Assembly (NCBI GenBank): GCA_030041515.1
Contig: JASHNS010000081.1
Span: forward strand, 186,001 to 250,000
Length of the DNA: 64,000 nt
Direction: 5' to 3'
DNA from: Acidobacteriaceae bacterium
Lineage (GTDB): Bacteria; Acidobacteriota; Terriglobia; Terriglobales; Acidobacteriaceae
Below the pieces are notes generated by a model. It was not told the origin of the DNA. It saw nothing but the letters and a program-made list of their open reading frames with translations, and searched no databases. Numbering within the stretch: position 1 is the stretch's first letter; the number at the start of each line of letters is the position of its first letter. This document shows positions 17,354 through 25,561 of this stretch, in pieces. A program made the position numbers and the translations under genes.

Positions 17354-20272
17354 ATGTCAACCGACAACTATGTACGTCGTTCAGCAATTCGTGCTTTGGT
17401 TCTCTCAGCCGTGATGGCAGTCATCGTCAGTCTGACGAGCGGCTGCGCCTCGGGCACGCCGTGGCTGCAGCAGATCGTCATATCACCCGGCAACTCTTCC
17501 ACCGCACTTGGAGAAGGCGTCCATTTCACCGCCGTGGCTGATTACAGCGACGGGCGAGTCAAGGACGTGACCAGTTCCGCGGTATGGAGTTCCGCCAACC
17601 CGCAGGTTGCGGCCCTCGCAGCGGCCGGGAGTTTCACGCCGAAGTCGGTGGGCACCACCGTCGTGACAGCGACGCTATCCGGGATCAATGGTGCGGCGAT
17701 GCTCGCAGTAACGCCGGCTGCTTTAACGGGAATCACGCTGAATGCTCCGTCGTCGATGCTGTTTGTTGGCAGGTCGTTGCAACTGAGCGCTACCGGAACC
17801 TATTCGGATGATTCGACGGCTGACATCAGCAATCAGGTGAACTGGACAGTTGCGCAGCCGGACATCCTCTCTGTAAACGGCAGCGGCATGGCGCTGGCGG
17901 AAGCCGCCGGCAGCACTCAGGTCACCGCATCGCTCAACGGTCTGAACGCCTCGGAATCCATCACGGTCTCGGCTGCTACCCTTAGCCAGATTACCGTTGT
18001 CAGCAAAGCTTTGGTGATGCCGCTGGGAACAACTCAGCAACTCACCGCAATGGGCGCGTACACAGATGGGACCACGGCCGATCTCACCGCCAGGGCTACG
18101 TGGACCAGCTCATCGCCGGGCACGATTGCCGTGCTTGGCGCAGGGACTGTGCAGGCGGCAGGAACGGGAAATGCGTCCGTCACCGCAGCCTTTGGAGGGA
18201 TCAGCGGCGGCCTGCAGTTCACGGTGGCGGCCGCTGCCCTCACTTCAATTACAGTGACGGCCGCACAGGCGAGCCTGCCTCTGGGCAACACAGAACAGCT
18301 GAGAGCTCTCGGCACGTACACCGACTCTTCAACCCAGGATGTCACAGCATCCGCCCAGTGGACGAGTTCCACTCCTGCAACACTTTCCGTCACGGGTCCC
18401 GGAAGCGTCACAGCCAGAACTCAGGGAAACGCCACAGTGACCGCTTCGTTGTCTGGTATTTCCGGCGTTACGCAGATCACGGTTGCACCCTCGGCGTTGG
18501 TCTCCATCGCCATCTCCGCGAGCCACTCTTCTCTGCCCCTGGGTACTTCTGCCGAATTGTCGCTCGCAGGTACATACACGGATGGCAGCACGGCCGATCT
18601 GTCCACGGAGGCCACATGGACCAGCTCATCGCCAGGCATTCTCGCGGTCCACAGCGCAGGAACCGTGGAGGCTCTTGCGGTGGGCAGTGACACGGTCACA
18701 GCTTCCTTTGGAGGACTCACTGCCACGGCGAATCTGACCGTCGTGCCTGCGGCGCTGACTTCAATCGCAGTGACCGCTCCTCAGTCGTCTCTGCCGCAGG
18801 GCACCACCCAGCAACTGAAAGCGATCGGGACGTACACGGATTCCTCCACACAGGACATTACGACAACTGTCGTGTGGACCAGCTCGTCGCCAGCGACTCT
18901 CTCCGTCACGGGGCCAGGAGATGTCCAGGCGCGAGCTCCCGGGACCGCGACGGTCACGGCATCGTCCTCCGGTATTACTGGCGGTATCGGCATGACGGTG
19001 ACCCAGGCGGCTCTGGTTTCCATCGCCCTCAGCGCCGCGCATTCTTCTCTGGCTCTTGGAACCTCTTTACAGATCTCCGCAATCGGGACCTATACAGACA
19101 ATACGACTCAGGACCTGACGGCGTCAGCGAGTTGGATCAGTTCCTCTCCGGCGGTTGTTTCCGCGGCGGCCGACGGTTATCTTGTAGCGCATGCGGTGGG
19201 TACATGCGTGATATCTGCCAGTGTTTCGAATGTCGTGGGGAATCTGACCGTTACTGTGACAAACGCCTCTCTCGCGGCGATTGCGGTTTTCCCCGGTAAC
19301 TCAACGCTGCCCACCGGTCAAACTGCGCAACTGACGGCAACGGCATCGTTCAGCGACGGCACCACGCAGGACATCACGCAATCTGCCGTGTGGACTACTT
19401 CATCGTCCGCCATCGTCAGCATCCCTGCTCCAGGGACTATTGCCGCTGTGTCAACCGGCAGCGCTGCTGTGACCGCGACCTGGAACAGCATGAGCGGGGT
19501 CAGCACCATCAATGTACCCGATCCTGACCTGACCTCTATTACGCTGGCGCCTGCCGGACCCACGGTGCCATTTGGAGGCAACCTGCAACTGATCGTTACG
19601 GGATATCACAGCGACGGCAGCGCTCACGATGTCACTTCCCAGGCAATCTGGACCGTGGACAACCCGTCTATCGCCAGCATCGCTCCAGGGGGGATGGCCA
19701 CCGGTCTGCAAGTGGGATCGACCCAGATCCATGTTTTGGTCGGCGACGTGGGAACCTCCGACACCCTGACTGTTCAGCCGGTCCTCAGCGTGAGCTATTT
19801 CGATACGAGTTCCGGAGCCGATTCGTCCATCCGCGTAACCAACCCCAACAGCGCTAACGGGGACCTCTGCAGCATGTTCTATGTCTTCAATCAGGATCAA
19901 CAAATGACCGAGTGTTGCGGTTGCCGCGTGTCCCCCAATGGGCTGCTCACTCTATCGCTCGCAAACGATCTACTGGGTAATCCACTGACCGGTACGGCGC
20001 CCCCGGCGGGAAGCATTGACGTTATCTCGGCTCAGCCGGGAACCGGGGGAATCTGCGATGCCTCTTCTCTTACGCCGACGGGCTCGGTCCTTGCGTGGCT
20101 TACCCAACTGCCATCTTCAGAAACAGACTCGATGCTCGTGCTGGATCACGTGTTTTCAAGCTCTCCACTCGGTCCCACAGAACTGACAGCCCTGCAGGCG
20201 CAGTGCTCGTTTGTTCAGCAACTGGGCAGTGGACAGGGAATTTGTGACTGCGGAGGAAGTTCTGCGCCTTAA
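17354..20272 (+). CDS. lipoprotein with nine bacterial Ig-like (Big_2) repeats and a C-terminal eight-cysteine domain
   Basis: 972 residues from the ATG at 17354 (AAGGAG 11 bp upstream). The signal peptide ends in a lipobox LTSGC (Cys about 31), so the protein is lipid-anchored. Nine tandem Ig-like repeats of about 86 residues follow (about residues 38-808), with units such as LGTTQQLTAMGAYTDGTTAD and ATWTSSSP. The last 160 residues are a domain homologous to the stand-alone secreted protein at 13798-14367, keeping all eight cysteines (TECCGC, LGSGQGICDCG). The Ig stalk would project this domain from the surface. Target unknown. Confidence 0.9.
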   Translation: MSTDNYVRRSAIRALVLSAVMAVIVSLTSGCASGTPWLQQIVISPGNSSTALGEGVHFTAVADYSDGRVKDVTSSAVWSSANPQVAALAAAGSFTPKSVGTTVVTATLSGINGAAMLAVTPAALTGITLNAPSSMLFVGRSLQLSATGTYSDDSTADISNQVNWTVAQPDILSVNGSGMALAEAAGSTQVTASLNGLNASESITVSAATLSQITVVSKALVMPLGTTQQLTAMGAYTDGTTADLTARATWTSSSPGTIAVLGAGTVQAAGTGNASVTAAFGGISGGLQFTVAAAALTSITVTAAQASLPLGNTEQLRALGTYTDSSTQDVTASAQWTSSTPATLSVTGPGSVTARTQGNATVTASLSGISGVTQITVAPSALVSIAISASHSSLPLGTSAELSLAGTYTDGSTADLSTEATWTSSSPGILAVHSAGTVEALAVGSDTVTASFGGLTATANLTVVPAALTSIAVTAPQSSLPQGTTQQLKAIGTYTDSSTQDITTTVVWTSSSPATLSVTGPGDVQARAPGTATVTASSSGITGGIGMTVTQAALVSIALSAAHSSLALGTSLQISAIGTYTDNTTQDLTASASWISSSPAVVSAAADGYLVAHAVGTCVISASVSNVVGNLTVTVTNASLAAIAVFPGNSTLPTGQTAQLTATASFSDGTTQDITQSAVWTTSSSAIVSIPAPGTIAAVSTGSAAVTATWNSMSGVSTINVPDPDLTSITLAPAGPTVPFGGNLQLIVTGYHSDGSAHDVTSQAIWTVDNPSIASIAPGGMATGLQVGSTQIHVLVGDVGTSDTLTVQPVLSVSYFDTSSGADSSIRVTNPNSANGDLCSMFYVFNQDQQMTECCGCRVSPNGLLTLSLANDLLGNPLTGTAPPAGSIDVISAQPGTGGICDASSLTPTGSVLAWLTQLPSSETDSMLVLDHVFSSSPLGPTELTALQAQCSFVQQLGSGQGICDCGGSSAP
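17465..19786 (+). repeat. nine tandem about 258-bp repeats encoding Ig-like domains
   Basis: Nine units of nearly constant length encode the Big_2-like repeats. Units 3 to 6 are the most alike at the protein level (SLPLGTxxQLxAxGTYTD cores), suggesting more recent duplication in the middle of the array. Repeat number may vary between strains. Confidence 0.75.
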
Positions 20273-20923
20273 TCTCCTGCTCGCGACCGGGTCACTGTCG
20301 GTCCGACGCGGGCAATTCCAAAGCGCGATCCGAGGGGAAAACGAACTCGGCCTCTCGGATCGCCCAAATGTTTTGCATTGATTCGCAGGCACCATCCTCG
20401 CGCGGGTCAAAGTTGTGAATCCCGGTTGTTGAGTCAAAACAAGGGCATCAGAATTCCACGCAGGAACTGCAGTGATCCGATCGAGTCCATAATGATGCTC
20501 TTTGGCGATCTGCCCAATGTACCCCAGGAAGCATTTCTCCTTTCGCGGAAGAAGAGCAATCACCGATGTGCAGGCGTTTACGGCGGCCGCGGCAAAACAA
20601 GTAGTTTTGCTCGGCAAGTTGCAAGGCCGAACCGAGAGGACGCATATCCGCTTCGATACGCAGTCCCGCGCCGTGAGGAAACCCTCAGGCGAATTGTTGC
20701 GAAACCGTAACTGAACTTTCCCAAAAGTGGGCGTGGGTTCAGGAATAGGGCTTGCCATGGTGTGGGATCCGCGATCAGTGGCGGGGATGGTCAGTCCAGT
20801 GGGCAAGGTCTGAATTTGAGGAACTGCAACATGCGGAAGAGAATTGGCACCGGTCGGCGCCAAATCGCGTCGGCGCTGCGGAGCGCCAGAGCGCGTAAGT
20901 CCTCGCCTGGAATGGGGATGAAT
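20273..20923. other. intergenic region without a convincing gene
   Basis: About 650 bases of lower GC than the neighbours. Open frames exist on both strands (for example a long minus-strand frame that also runs through the tRNA and into the 3' end of the Ig gene), but none has a signal, domain or consistent codon bias. A decayed gene is possible. No hairpin with a T run was found after the lipoprotein gene. Confidence 0.5.
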
Positions 20924-20999
20924 TGGTGGACCTGGTCGGGATCGAACCGACGACCTCTTCCATGCCATGGAAGCGCGCTCCCAGCTGCGCCACAGGCCC
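20924..20999 (-). tRNA. tRNA-Ala (anticodon GGC)
   Basis: 76 bases including an encoded CCA. The acceptor stem GGGCCTG pairs with CAGGTCC (one G-T), the D stem is GCGC/GCGC, the anticodon stem CTTCC/GGAAG encloses the loop ATGGCAT with anticodon GGC, and the T arm is GTCGG-TTCGATC-CCGAC. It reads GCC alanine codons. Confidence 0.95.
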
Positions 21000-21121
21000 A
21001 CAGAGACTATTTTATTGTCATGGACCGGAAACGATTCGTCAACGCAGCGGAGAGCGAGGAAGGCTGGACTTTGGTGACACGATGGCAACCGCAGGCCACG
21101 GAAGAGCATCGTCGTGGACAT

Positions 21122-21781
21122 ATGTCTTTCAGGTTCGGTGTGGCAGTCCTTCTGCTGATGGGAATGGCTTCTGCGGCGGCAGGTCAGAATTCGCCCTCCA
21201 CGGGTTCATCGATCTCGAGCATCCTGCAGCCCGCGCTGAGCCAGGTCGGGCAGGCTCTCAACGGCGCCAATCCACAACACTGGAGGGCGCCCAGCTCCGT
21301 GAAATCGGCAGCGGAGGGCGACATGGATGCGATCCAGCGCGATCTGAACGGTACGCTGGCGGGTCTCCTGCAGCAGGCGGATGCTGCGCCGGGGTCGGTT
21401 CCGGCTGGGTTCCTGGTCTACCGCAATGTGGACGCGCTTTACGACACACTGTTGCGGGTTGTGGAGACTGCGGAATTGGCGGCGCCGACCAACGAGGCCA
21501 CCTCGCTGGAGTCAGCGCTGGATAGTCTGGAAAACGCGCGAGCGCAGGTGGGCGACGTGATCCTGAGCGGTGCGCAGGCGCAGCAGAACCAGCTCATCGG
21601 GCTGCAACGGGCCATCCGGGCGGCTGCAGCGGCGCAGCGCTCCCCGGTAAGAACGACGGTTGTCAACGACTACGGTCCGCCGGTGCATCACGCTGTGCGT
21701 CACACCGCGGTCCGGCACACCACGCACAAGCCGCCGGTCAAACCAACCACTTCCAGCCAGAAGCAGCCGCAAAGTCATTAA
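21122..21781 (+). CDS. exported protein of unknown function
   Basis: 219 residues from the ATG at 21122, chosen because the signal peptide (MSFRFGVAVLLLMGMASAAAG) begins there and the frame upstream runs through the tRNA gene. The mature part is helical and Ala/Gln-rich (IQRDLNGTLAGLLQQADAA, LESALDSLENARAQV), consistent with a coiled coil, and ends in a His/Thr/Pro/Lys-rich basic tail (VRHTAVRHTTHKPPVKP). I do not recognise the family. No clear Shine-Dalgarno. It precedes the ECF sigma gene by 175 bp and may be independent. Confidence 0.7.
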   Translation: MSFRFGVAVLLLMGMASAAAGQNSPSTGSSISSILQPALSQVGQALNGANPQHWRAPSSVKSAAEGDMDAIQRDLNGTLAGLLQQADAAPGSVPAGFLVYRNVDALYDTLLRVVETAELAAPTNEATSLESALDSLENARAQVGDVILSGAQAQQNQLIGLQRAIRAAAAAQRSPVRTTVVNDYGPPVHHAVRHTAVRHTTHKPPVKPTTSSQKQPQSH

Positions 21782-21955
21782 TCAGAGGCTCTCAGTCAGG
21801 TTTTTCGGGAACTCCGCCGGGGCAACGAGTGTCTAACCCTAGAGAGCGAGCGAGGACCTGGCCCGGCAGGAGACCCGGTTCGCTGAATCGCGGGCCGGGT
21901 TCCGGGACAGCTGCAACCGGGGAGTAAACCCTGTTAGGCTGGAAGGAGCATTCGA

Positions 21956-22651
21956 GTGCAGGCGGGATCGGCCTTGGGAAATCTGGCAAGCGTCGCGGGA
22001 GTACATGCCGAAGAGGCTGCGGTGGTGGAGCAGTTGAAGGCGGGCTCTGAGGAAGCGTTTGCCTGGCTGATTGCCCGATATCAGCAGCCGCTCTACAGCC
22101 TGATCTATCGCGTGCTTCCCAACCCCGGAGATGCAGCGGATATTACGCAGGAAGTTTTCGTAAAAGTCTTCCGCGGCGTCTCCCATTTTCATGGCGAAGC
22201 CAGCCTGAAAACCTGGATTTATCGGATTGCACTGCATGAGGCGCTCAATCAGCGGCGCTGGTGGTCGCGCCACCAGCGGCGAGAGGTCGCCATTGAAGGC
22301 GCAGTAGACGGCGAGCAGTACATTGCTCCTCTCGAGTTGCTGGCTGACCCGCAGGAGTCTCCCTTCGATGCAGCGGCGCATGCCGAGATCGCGGGCCGAG
22401 TGGAAGCGGCGCTGCGCCGTATTCCCGAGCCCTATCGGACGGTGGTCCTGCTGCGTGACATCGAGGGCTTCGGTTATGAGGAAATCGCCGAGATTCTGAA
22501 GACCAGCCTGGGAACCATCAAGTCGCGGCTAATGCGCGGCAGAGCGCAATTGAAAAGCCGACTGGCGCCTTACATGGAAGCTGCCAGCCGCCGGCCTTCG
22601 TCCAGTTCTTTGTCTGTCCCCCCAGCCTGCTCAGTTGAGGAGGCGTTATGA
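21956..22651 (+). CDS. rpoE: ECF-type RNA polymerase sigma factor
   Basis: 231 residues from a GTG at 21956 with AAGGAG 8 bp upstream. Region 2 is visible (FAWLIARYQQPLYSLIYRVL, DAADITQEVFVKVFRGV) and region 4 contains the helix-turn-helix (YRTVVLLRDIEGFGYEEIAE, LGTIKSRLMRGRAQL). Such RpoE-like factors direct envelope-stress or similar regulons and are held by an anti-sigma factor. The next gene encodes that partner and overlaps this stop codon (ATGA), so the two are made together. The C-terminal tail of about 30 residues (Ser/Pro-rich) is longer than usual. The signal sensed is unknown. Confidence 0.92.
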   Translation: MQAGSALGNLASVAGVHAEEAAVVEQLKAGSEEAFAWLIARYQQPLYSLIYRVLPNPGDAADITQEVFVKVFRGVSHFHGEASLKTWIYRIALHEALNQRRWWSRHQRREVAIEGAVDGEQYIAPLELLADPQESPFDAAAHAEIAGRVEAALRRIPEPYRTVVLLRDIEGFGYEEIAEILKTSLGTIKSRLMRGRAQLKSRLAPYMEAASRRPSSSSLSVPPACSVEEAL

Positions 22652-23325
22652 GTTCCTGCAAGTCGGTCCGTGAGCAGTTTTCCGCGTGGCTGGACGGAGA
22701 TCTGGCAGGTCGTGCGATGCAGTCGATTGCCGGGCACCTGGAGACGTGCGGGGCCTGTGCGGAGGAGTTCCGTCAATGGCGTAAGAGCCAGGAGTTGCTG
22801 GCGGAGCTTGGCCCTGTGCGCGCGCCTGCCGATCTGGGCCTGCGTATCCGGGTGGCGCTCTCCCAGGAGCATGCGCGGACAGCGCGCAACCGGCTGGCGA
22901 TCTGGAAGGTCCGTTGGCAGAACACTGTGGCACCGTTCCTTTGGCAGGCTTCGGCGGGGCTGGCGAGCACCATTGTGCTGGCTGGCACAATGGCATTTCT
23001 CATCGGTGCGTTTGCAGCGCCTGAGCCGGCCTCCGCGCGCGACGAAGGCGCCGGGATGACGGGGCCGCGGTTCCTCTACTCAACGGTAGAGGCCAGTGCT
23101 GCGCCCCTCTCACAGAGGGGGCGCCCGGTCACTGTCGAAGTCTTTGTCAGCGCCCAGGGCGAAGTGTACGACTATGACATCGTGTCCGGACCCACCGATG
23201 CCGCGACCCGCGCTGATATTGAGACGCTGCTGCTCTCCAGCGTTTTTAAGCCGGCCCAGCGGTCCGGTGAGGCGGTTCGCGGAGTGGCGCTGCTCTCGTT
23301 TTCCGGGGTTTCTGTGCGCGGATAG
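22648..23325 (+). CDS. membrane anti-sigma factor with zinc-finger domain and TonB-C-like tail
   Basis: 225 residues. Residues 1-45 form a ZAS anti-sigma domain (CKSVREQFSAWLDGDLAG, then GHLETCGACAEEF, giving the H-x3-C-x2-C zinc site). A single membrane span (ASAGLASTIVLAGTMAFLIG) lies near residues 95-120. The exterior C-terminus (GRPVTVEVFVSAQGEVYDYD, LLSSVFKPAQRSGEAVRG) resembles the TonB C-terminal fold. It would bind the adjacent ECF sigma factor in the cytoplasm and release it on an envelope signal. Its ATG overlaps the sigma stop codon. Confidence 0.88.
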   Translation: MSSCKSVREQFSAWLDGDLAGRAMQSIAGHLETCGACAEEFRQWRKSQELLAELGPVRAPADLGLRIRVALSQEHARTARNRLAIWKVRWQNTVAPFLWQASAGLASTIVLAGTMAFLIGAFAAPEPASARDEGAGMTGPRFLYSTVEASAAPLSQRGRPVTVEVFVSAQGEVYDYDIVSGPTDAATRADIETLLLSSVFKPAQRSGEAVRGVALLSFSGVSVRG

Positions 23326-23343
23326 GCGCTGTTTGTCCAGGCT

Positions 23344-24075
23344 TCATTCAATCGAGAAGACCGCATACACCGTCGCGGATTCCTCAACTTTCTGCGGGAG
23401 GATCGCCAGAGGGGGCAGCGCGCCGTTCATCTGAGCCGACAGGCTGGCATTCGAGGTAGCCAACGCGATCAATCGCTGAATGGGCGCCTGGTTGCTGGCG
23501 TAGATCAGCGAGCCGAGATGCACGCCCAATCCTGCGGCCATCTGCGTGGCGATCGCACGCGCATGGATCAGCGCATTGGCCGCCGCCTGCGCTTGCAGCG
23601 CGTCGTGGTTCGACACGTCCCAGTCGATATTGCCGCTTTCAGTTGCGCCGGCCTGAACGGCCAGCCTGAGAACCGTTGCCGCACCTTTTGCCGAACTCGT
23701 AACGGTCCAGCTCTGCGACAGCGTGAACTGCCTCCTGGCGCGTTCAGCAGCCGACGTCTTGTCGTCCTCGGGAAATTCCGTACGGCTCAGACTTTGATTG
23801 GCGCTCTGTATGTCTTCTTTGGGGATTCCCGCCTTTTTCAACGCGTCCATGACCGCATTGGAGATGCGCACGCCATTTTGGTAGGCTGTGTGCGCATCGG
23901 GGGCAAAGACCTCGAAACCGACGTTGATCTTGGCAATATCCGCAAAGGCAGACGCGCTGGCAGTGGTCGTAATCGCGATGGTGCGGTTGGTTTTATCGAC
24001 CTGGATGGTTTGCGCAACAGCGGTACTGAGCAGAACAAGCGCGGGGAAAGCCACTCCTAAGGCAGTCCGTTTCAT
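23344..24075 (-). CDS. exported SIMPL-domain (DUF541/YggE-like) protein
   Basis: 243 residues with a signal peptide (MKRTALGVAFPALVLLSTAV, cleavage near VAQ). The whole mature part fits the SIMPL/DUF541 family: an early strand pair (IAITTTASASAFADIAKINV), a helix with AVMDALKKAGIPKEDIQSAN and the C-terminal AxxRAxxIAxxLGxxLGxL-like element (HARAIATQMAAGLGVHLGSL). In E. coli YggE affects oxidative-stress sensitivity; the molecular role is unclear. GGAGG lies about 10 bp before the ATG. It converges with the anti-sigma gene, 18 bp apart, with no terminator visible between them. Confidence 0.88.
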   Translation of the reverse strand: MKRTALGVAFPALVLLSTAVAQTIQVDKTNRTIAITTTASASAFADIAKINVGFEVFAPDAHTAYQNGVRISNAVMDALKKAGIPKEDIQSANQSLSRTEFPEDDKTSAAERARRQFTLSQSWTVTSSAKGAATVLRLAVQAGATESGNIDWDVSNHDALQAQAAANALIHARAIATQMAAGLGVHLGSLIYASNQAPIQRLIALATSNASLSAQMNGALPPLAILPQKVEESATVYAVFSIE

Positions 24076-24232
24076 CGCGGAAATCCCTCCGCAGGGATTG
24101 TATTCGCAACCGCAAAGCTACAGTGGCCAGCCGCGCGTACCAGAGTAATACCCGAAGGGGTACGAAAGGCTCATGCGGAGTGACTCGTTTGTAGAGGTTA
24201 ACAATCATCACGCCGGTGTTATAGTCGCCGCT

Positions 24233-24838
24233 ATGCGTCACAAGCTGGGAACTAAGTTGGCCGGCGGCCTCATGGTTGCCGCGATTGTGGCGTTTTTGCC
24301 TCCGTCCGCGCATGCGGATGCTGGAATCCCGATGCTGCCGGTGCAGTATCCGGAATTGTTGCTCTACATTGTTCCTGTCATTCTGATCGAAGCGGTGTAT
24401 TTGAAGCGGCAGCTGAACACCCGCATGCGCCGCACCTTCATCGCGATTACCGTCATCAATCTCATCACGGTTGCTCTGGGGTATCCGTTGGCGTGGGCTT
24501 TGTACAAAGCTTTAGACTGGATGTTCGGATTTCCTCCGGTCACCGCCTCTCTGTTCGCCAACCTCTGGAGAGTGCCCGTGTGGATCGCGGTGAAAATGTT
24601 CCCCGCATGGGCAGGTCTACGGCAGGAAGTGTGGCCGGTGCTGGCGATTTGGGTGGCTCTGCTGATTCCATCCTTTTTGCTGACCGGGTTGATGAAGTCG
24701 TGGCTGGTCGAGTGGTACGATCTGCTGAATTACAAGGGCAACATACGGCCGGTGGTCTGGATGGCCAACCGCTATTCCTACTTCTTTCTCACTGTGACCG
24801 GATGCGTGCTGATGTACATGATGTACAGCAATCTCTAA
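24233..24838 (+). CDS. membrane protein of unknown function
   Basis: 201 residues from the ATG at 24233 (an in-frame ATG at 24173 would add 20 polar residues). An N-terminal hydrophobic segment ending PPSAHADAG looks like a cleavable signal; four further spans follow (LLLYIVPVILIEAVYL, AITVINLITVALGYPLAW, VWPVLAIWVALLIPSFLL, YSYFFLTVTGCVLMYMM). A conserved-looking aromatic region (WYDLLNYKGNIRPVVWMANR) lies before the last span. No known family is recognised and neighbours give no clue. Confidence 0.72.
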   Translation: MRHKLGTKLAGGLMVAAIVAFLPPSAHADAGIPMLPVQYPELLLYIVPVILIEAVYLKRQLNTRMRRTFIAITVINLITVALGYPLAWALYKALDWMFGFPPVTASLFANLWRVPVWIAVKMFPAWAGLRQEVWPVLAIWVALLIPSFLLTGLMKSWLVEWYDLLNYKGNIRPVVWMANRYSYFFLTVTGCVLMYMMYSNL

Positions 24839-24907
24839 CGCCCAACTTCGGCCATCCGCCGCTCCTCCCTTGATTCGGGTGAAAGTTCCGCGACGCAATT
24901 GGGAAAA

Positions 24908-25363
24908 TCAGCCAAGAGCCGCTTTCAGGCGGTCCAGGAGCACCTCCTGCCCGCGGAAAATCTTCTTCCTGGCCATTTCCAGGGGAAACCATGCGCCGCG
25001 GTCCGCCTCCGGGATTTCGATCTGGCGGCCGGAGCGCGGCGGCCACTCGATCAGGCACGTGTTGCTTATCATCGCAGCGGGGTCTACATCACCTTCCAGA
25101 GCCCATGCCGTTACCTGCTTTCCTGAGGGCTGGCGGATCGATCCGAGAGGCCGGAACTCGCCGTGAATCGTCGCGCCAGTTTCCTCCTGGAATTCACGCC
25201 GGGCGGCTGCCAGAGGCTCTTCTTCGGGGGAATACTCGCCTTTGGGAATAGACCACAAGTCTTTGCCGGCCCAAAACGGTCCCCCCGGATGGATCAGGAA
25301 GACCTCGAGGCCGGAAGCGGGACGGCGATAAAGCAGAATGCCGGCGGAGGGGTTGGGCATCAT
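24908..25363 (-). CDS. Nudix hydrolase
   Basis: 151 residues. The Nudix box is complete: GEYSPEEEPLAAARREFQEE followed by TG, matching GX5EX7REUXEEXGU, which binds the metal for hydrolysis of nucleoside diphosphates linked to another moiety. The N-terminal strand SAGILLYRRPASGLEVFLIH and the segment GGPFWAGKDLWSIPKG are typical of the DATP/Ap4A-like pyrophosphohydrolase group. Substrate cannot be deduced. The start may be at either of two adjacent ATG codons. It is divergent from the glutamate dehydrogenase gene. Confidence 0.9.
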   Translation of the reverse strand: MMPNPSAGILLYRRPASGLEVFLIHPGGPFWAGKDLWSIPKGEYSPEEEPLAAARREFQEETGATIHGEFRPLGSIRQPSGKQVTAWALEGDVDPAAMISNTCLIEWPPRSGRQIEIPEADRGAWFPLEMARKKIFRGQEVLLDRLKAALG

Positions 25364-25561
25364 CTGCCATTATGAAGTGACCCGAAGCGGGAATGCCAGT
25401 CGTACGGGAGCGGCGTCGCATGTTACCAAAGTGGGACCTGCGGCCTTGCCGGGGGTCAGAGCGGAAGCCTATACTCTGACCGTTTGGCCTGGAAGCCGCT
25501 TTTCGCCCCAGCGAATTGCGGAACCCGGAAACGAGCATCCTAAGGCGGTGGAGAATCCCCT

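Noticed and set aside
20156-21121. 321-codon minus-strand frame
   Set aside because: It overlaps the end of the Ig lipoprotein gene and the whole tRNA-Ala gene and shows no domain or signal; a chance frame.
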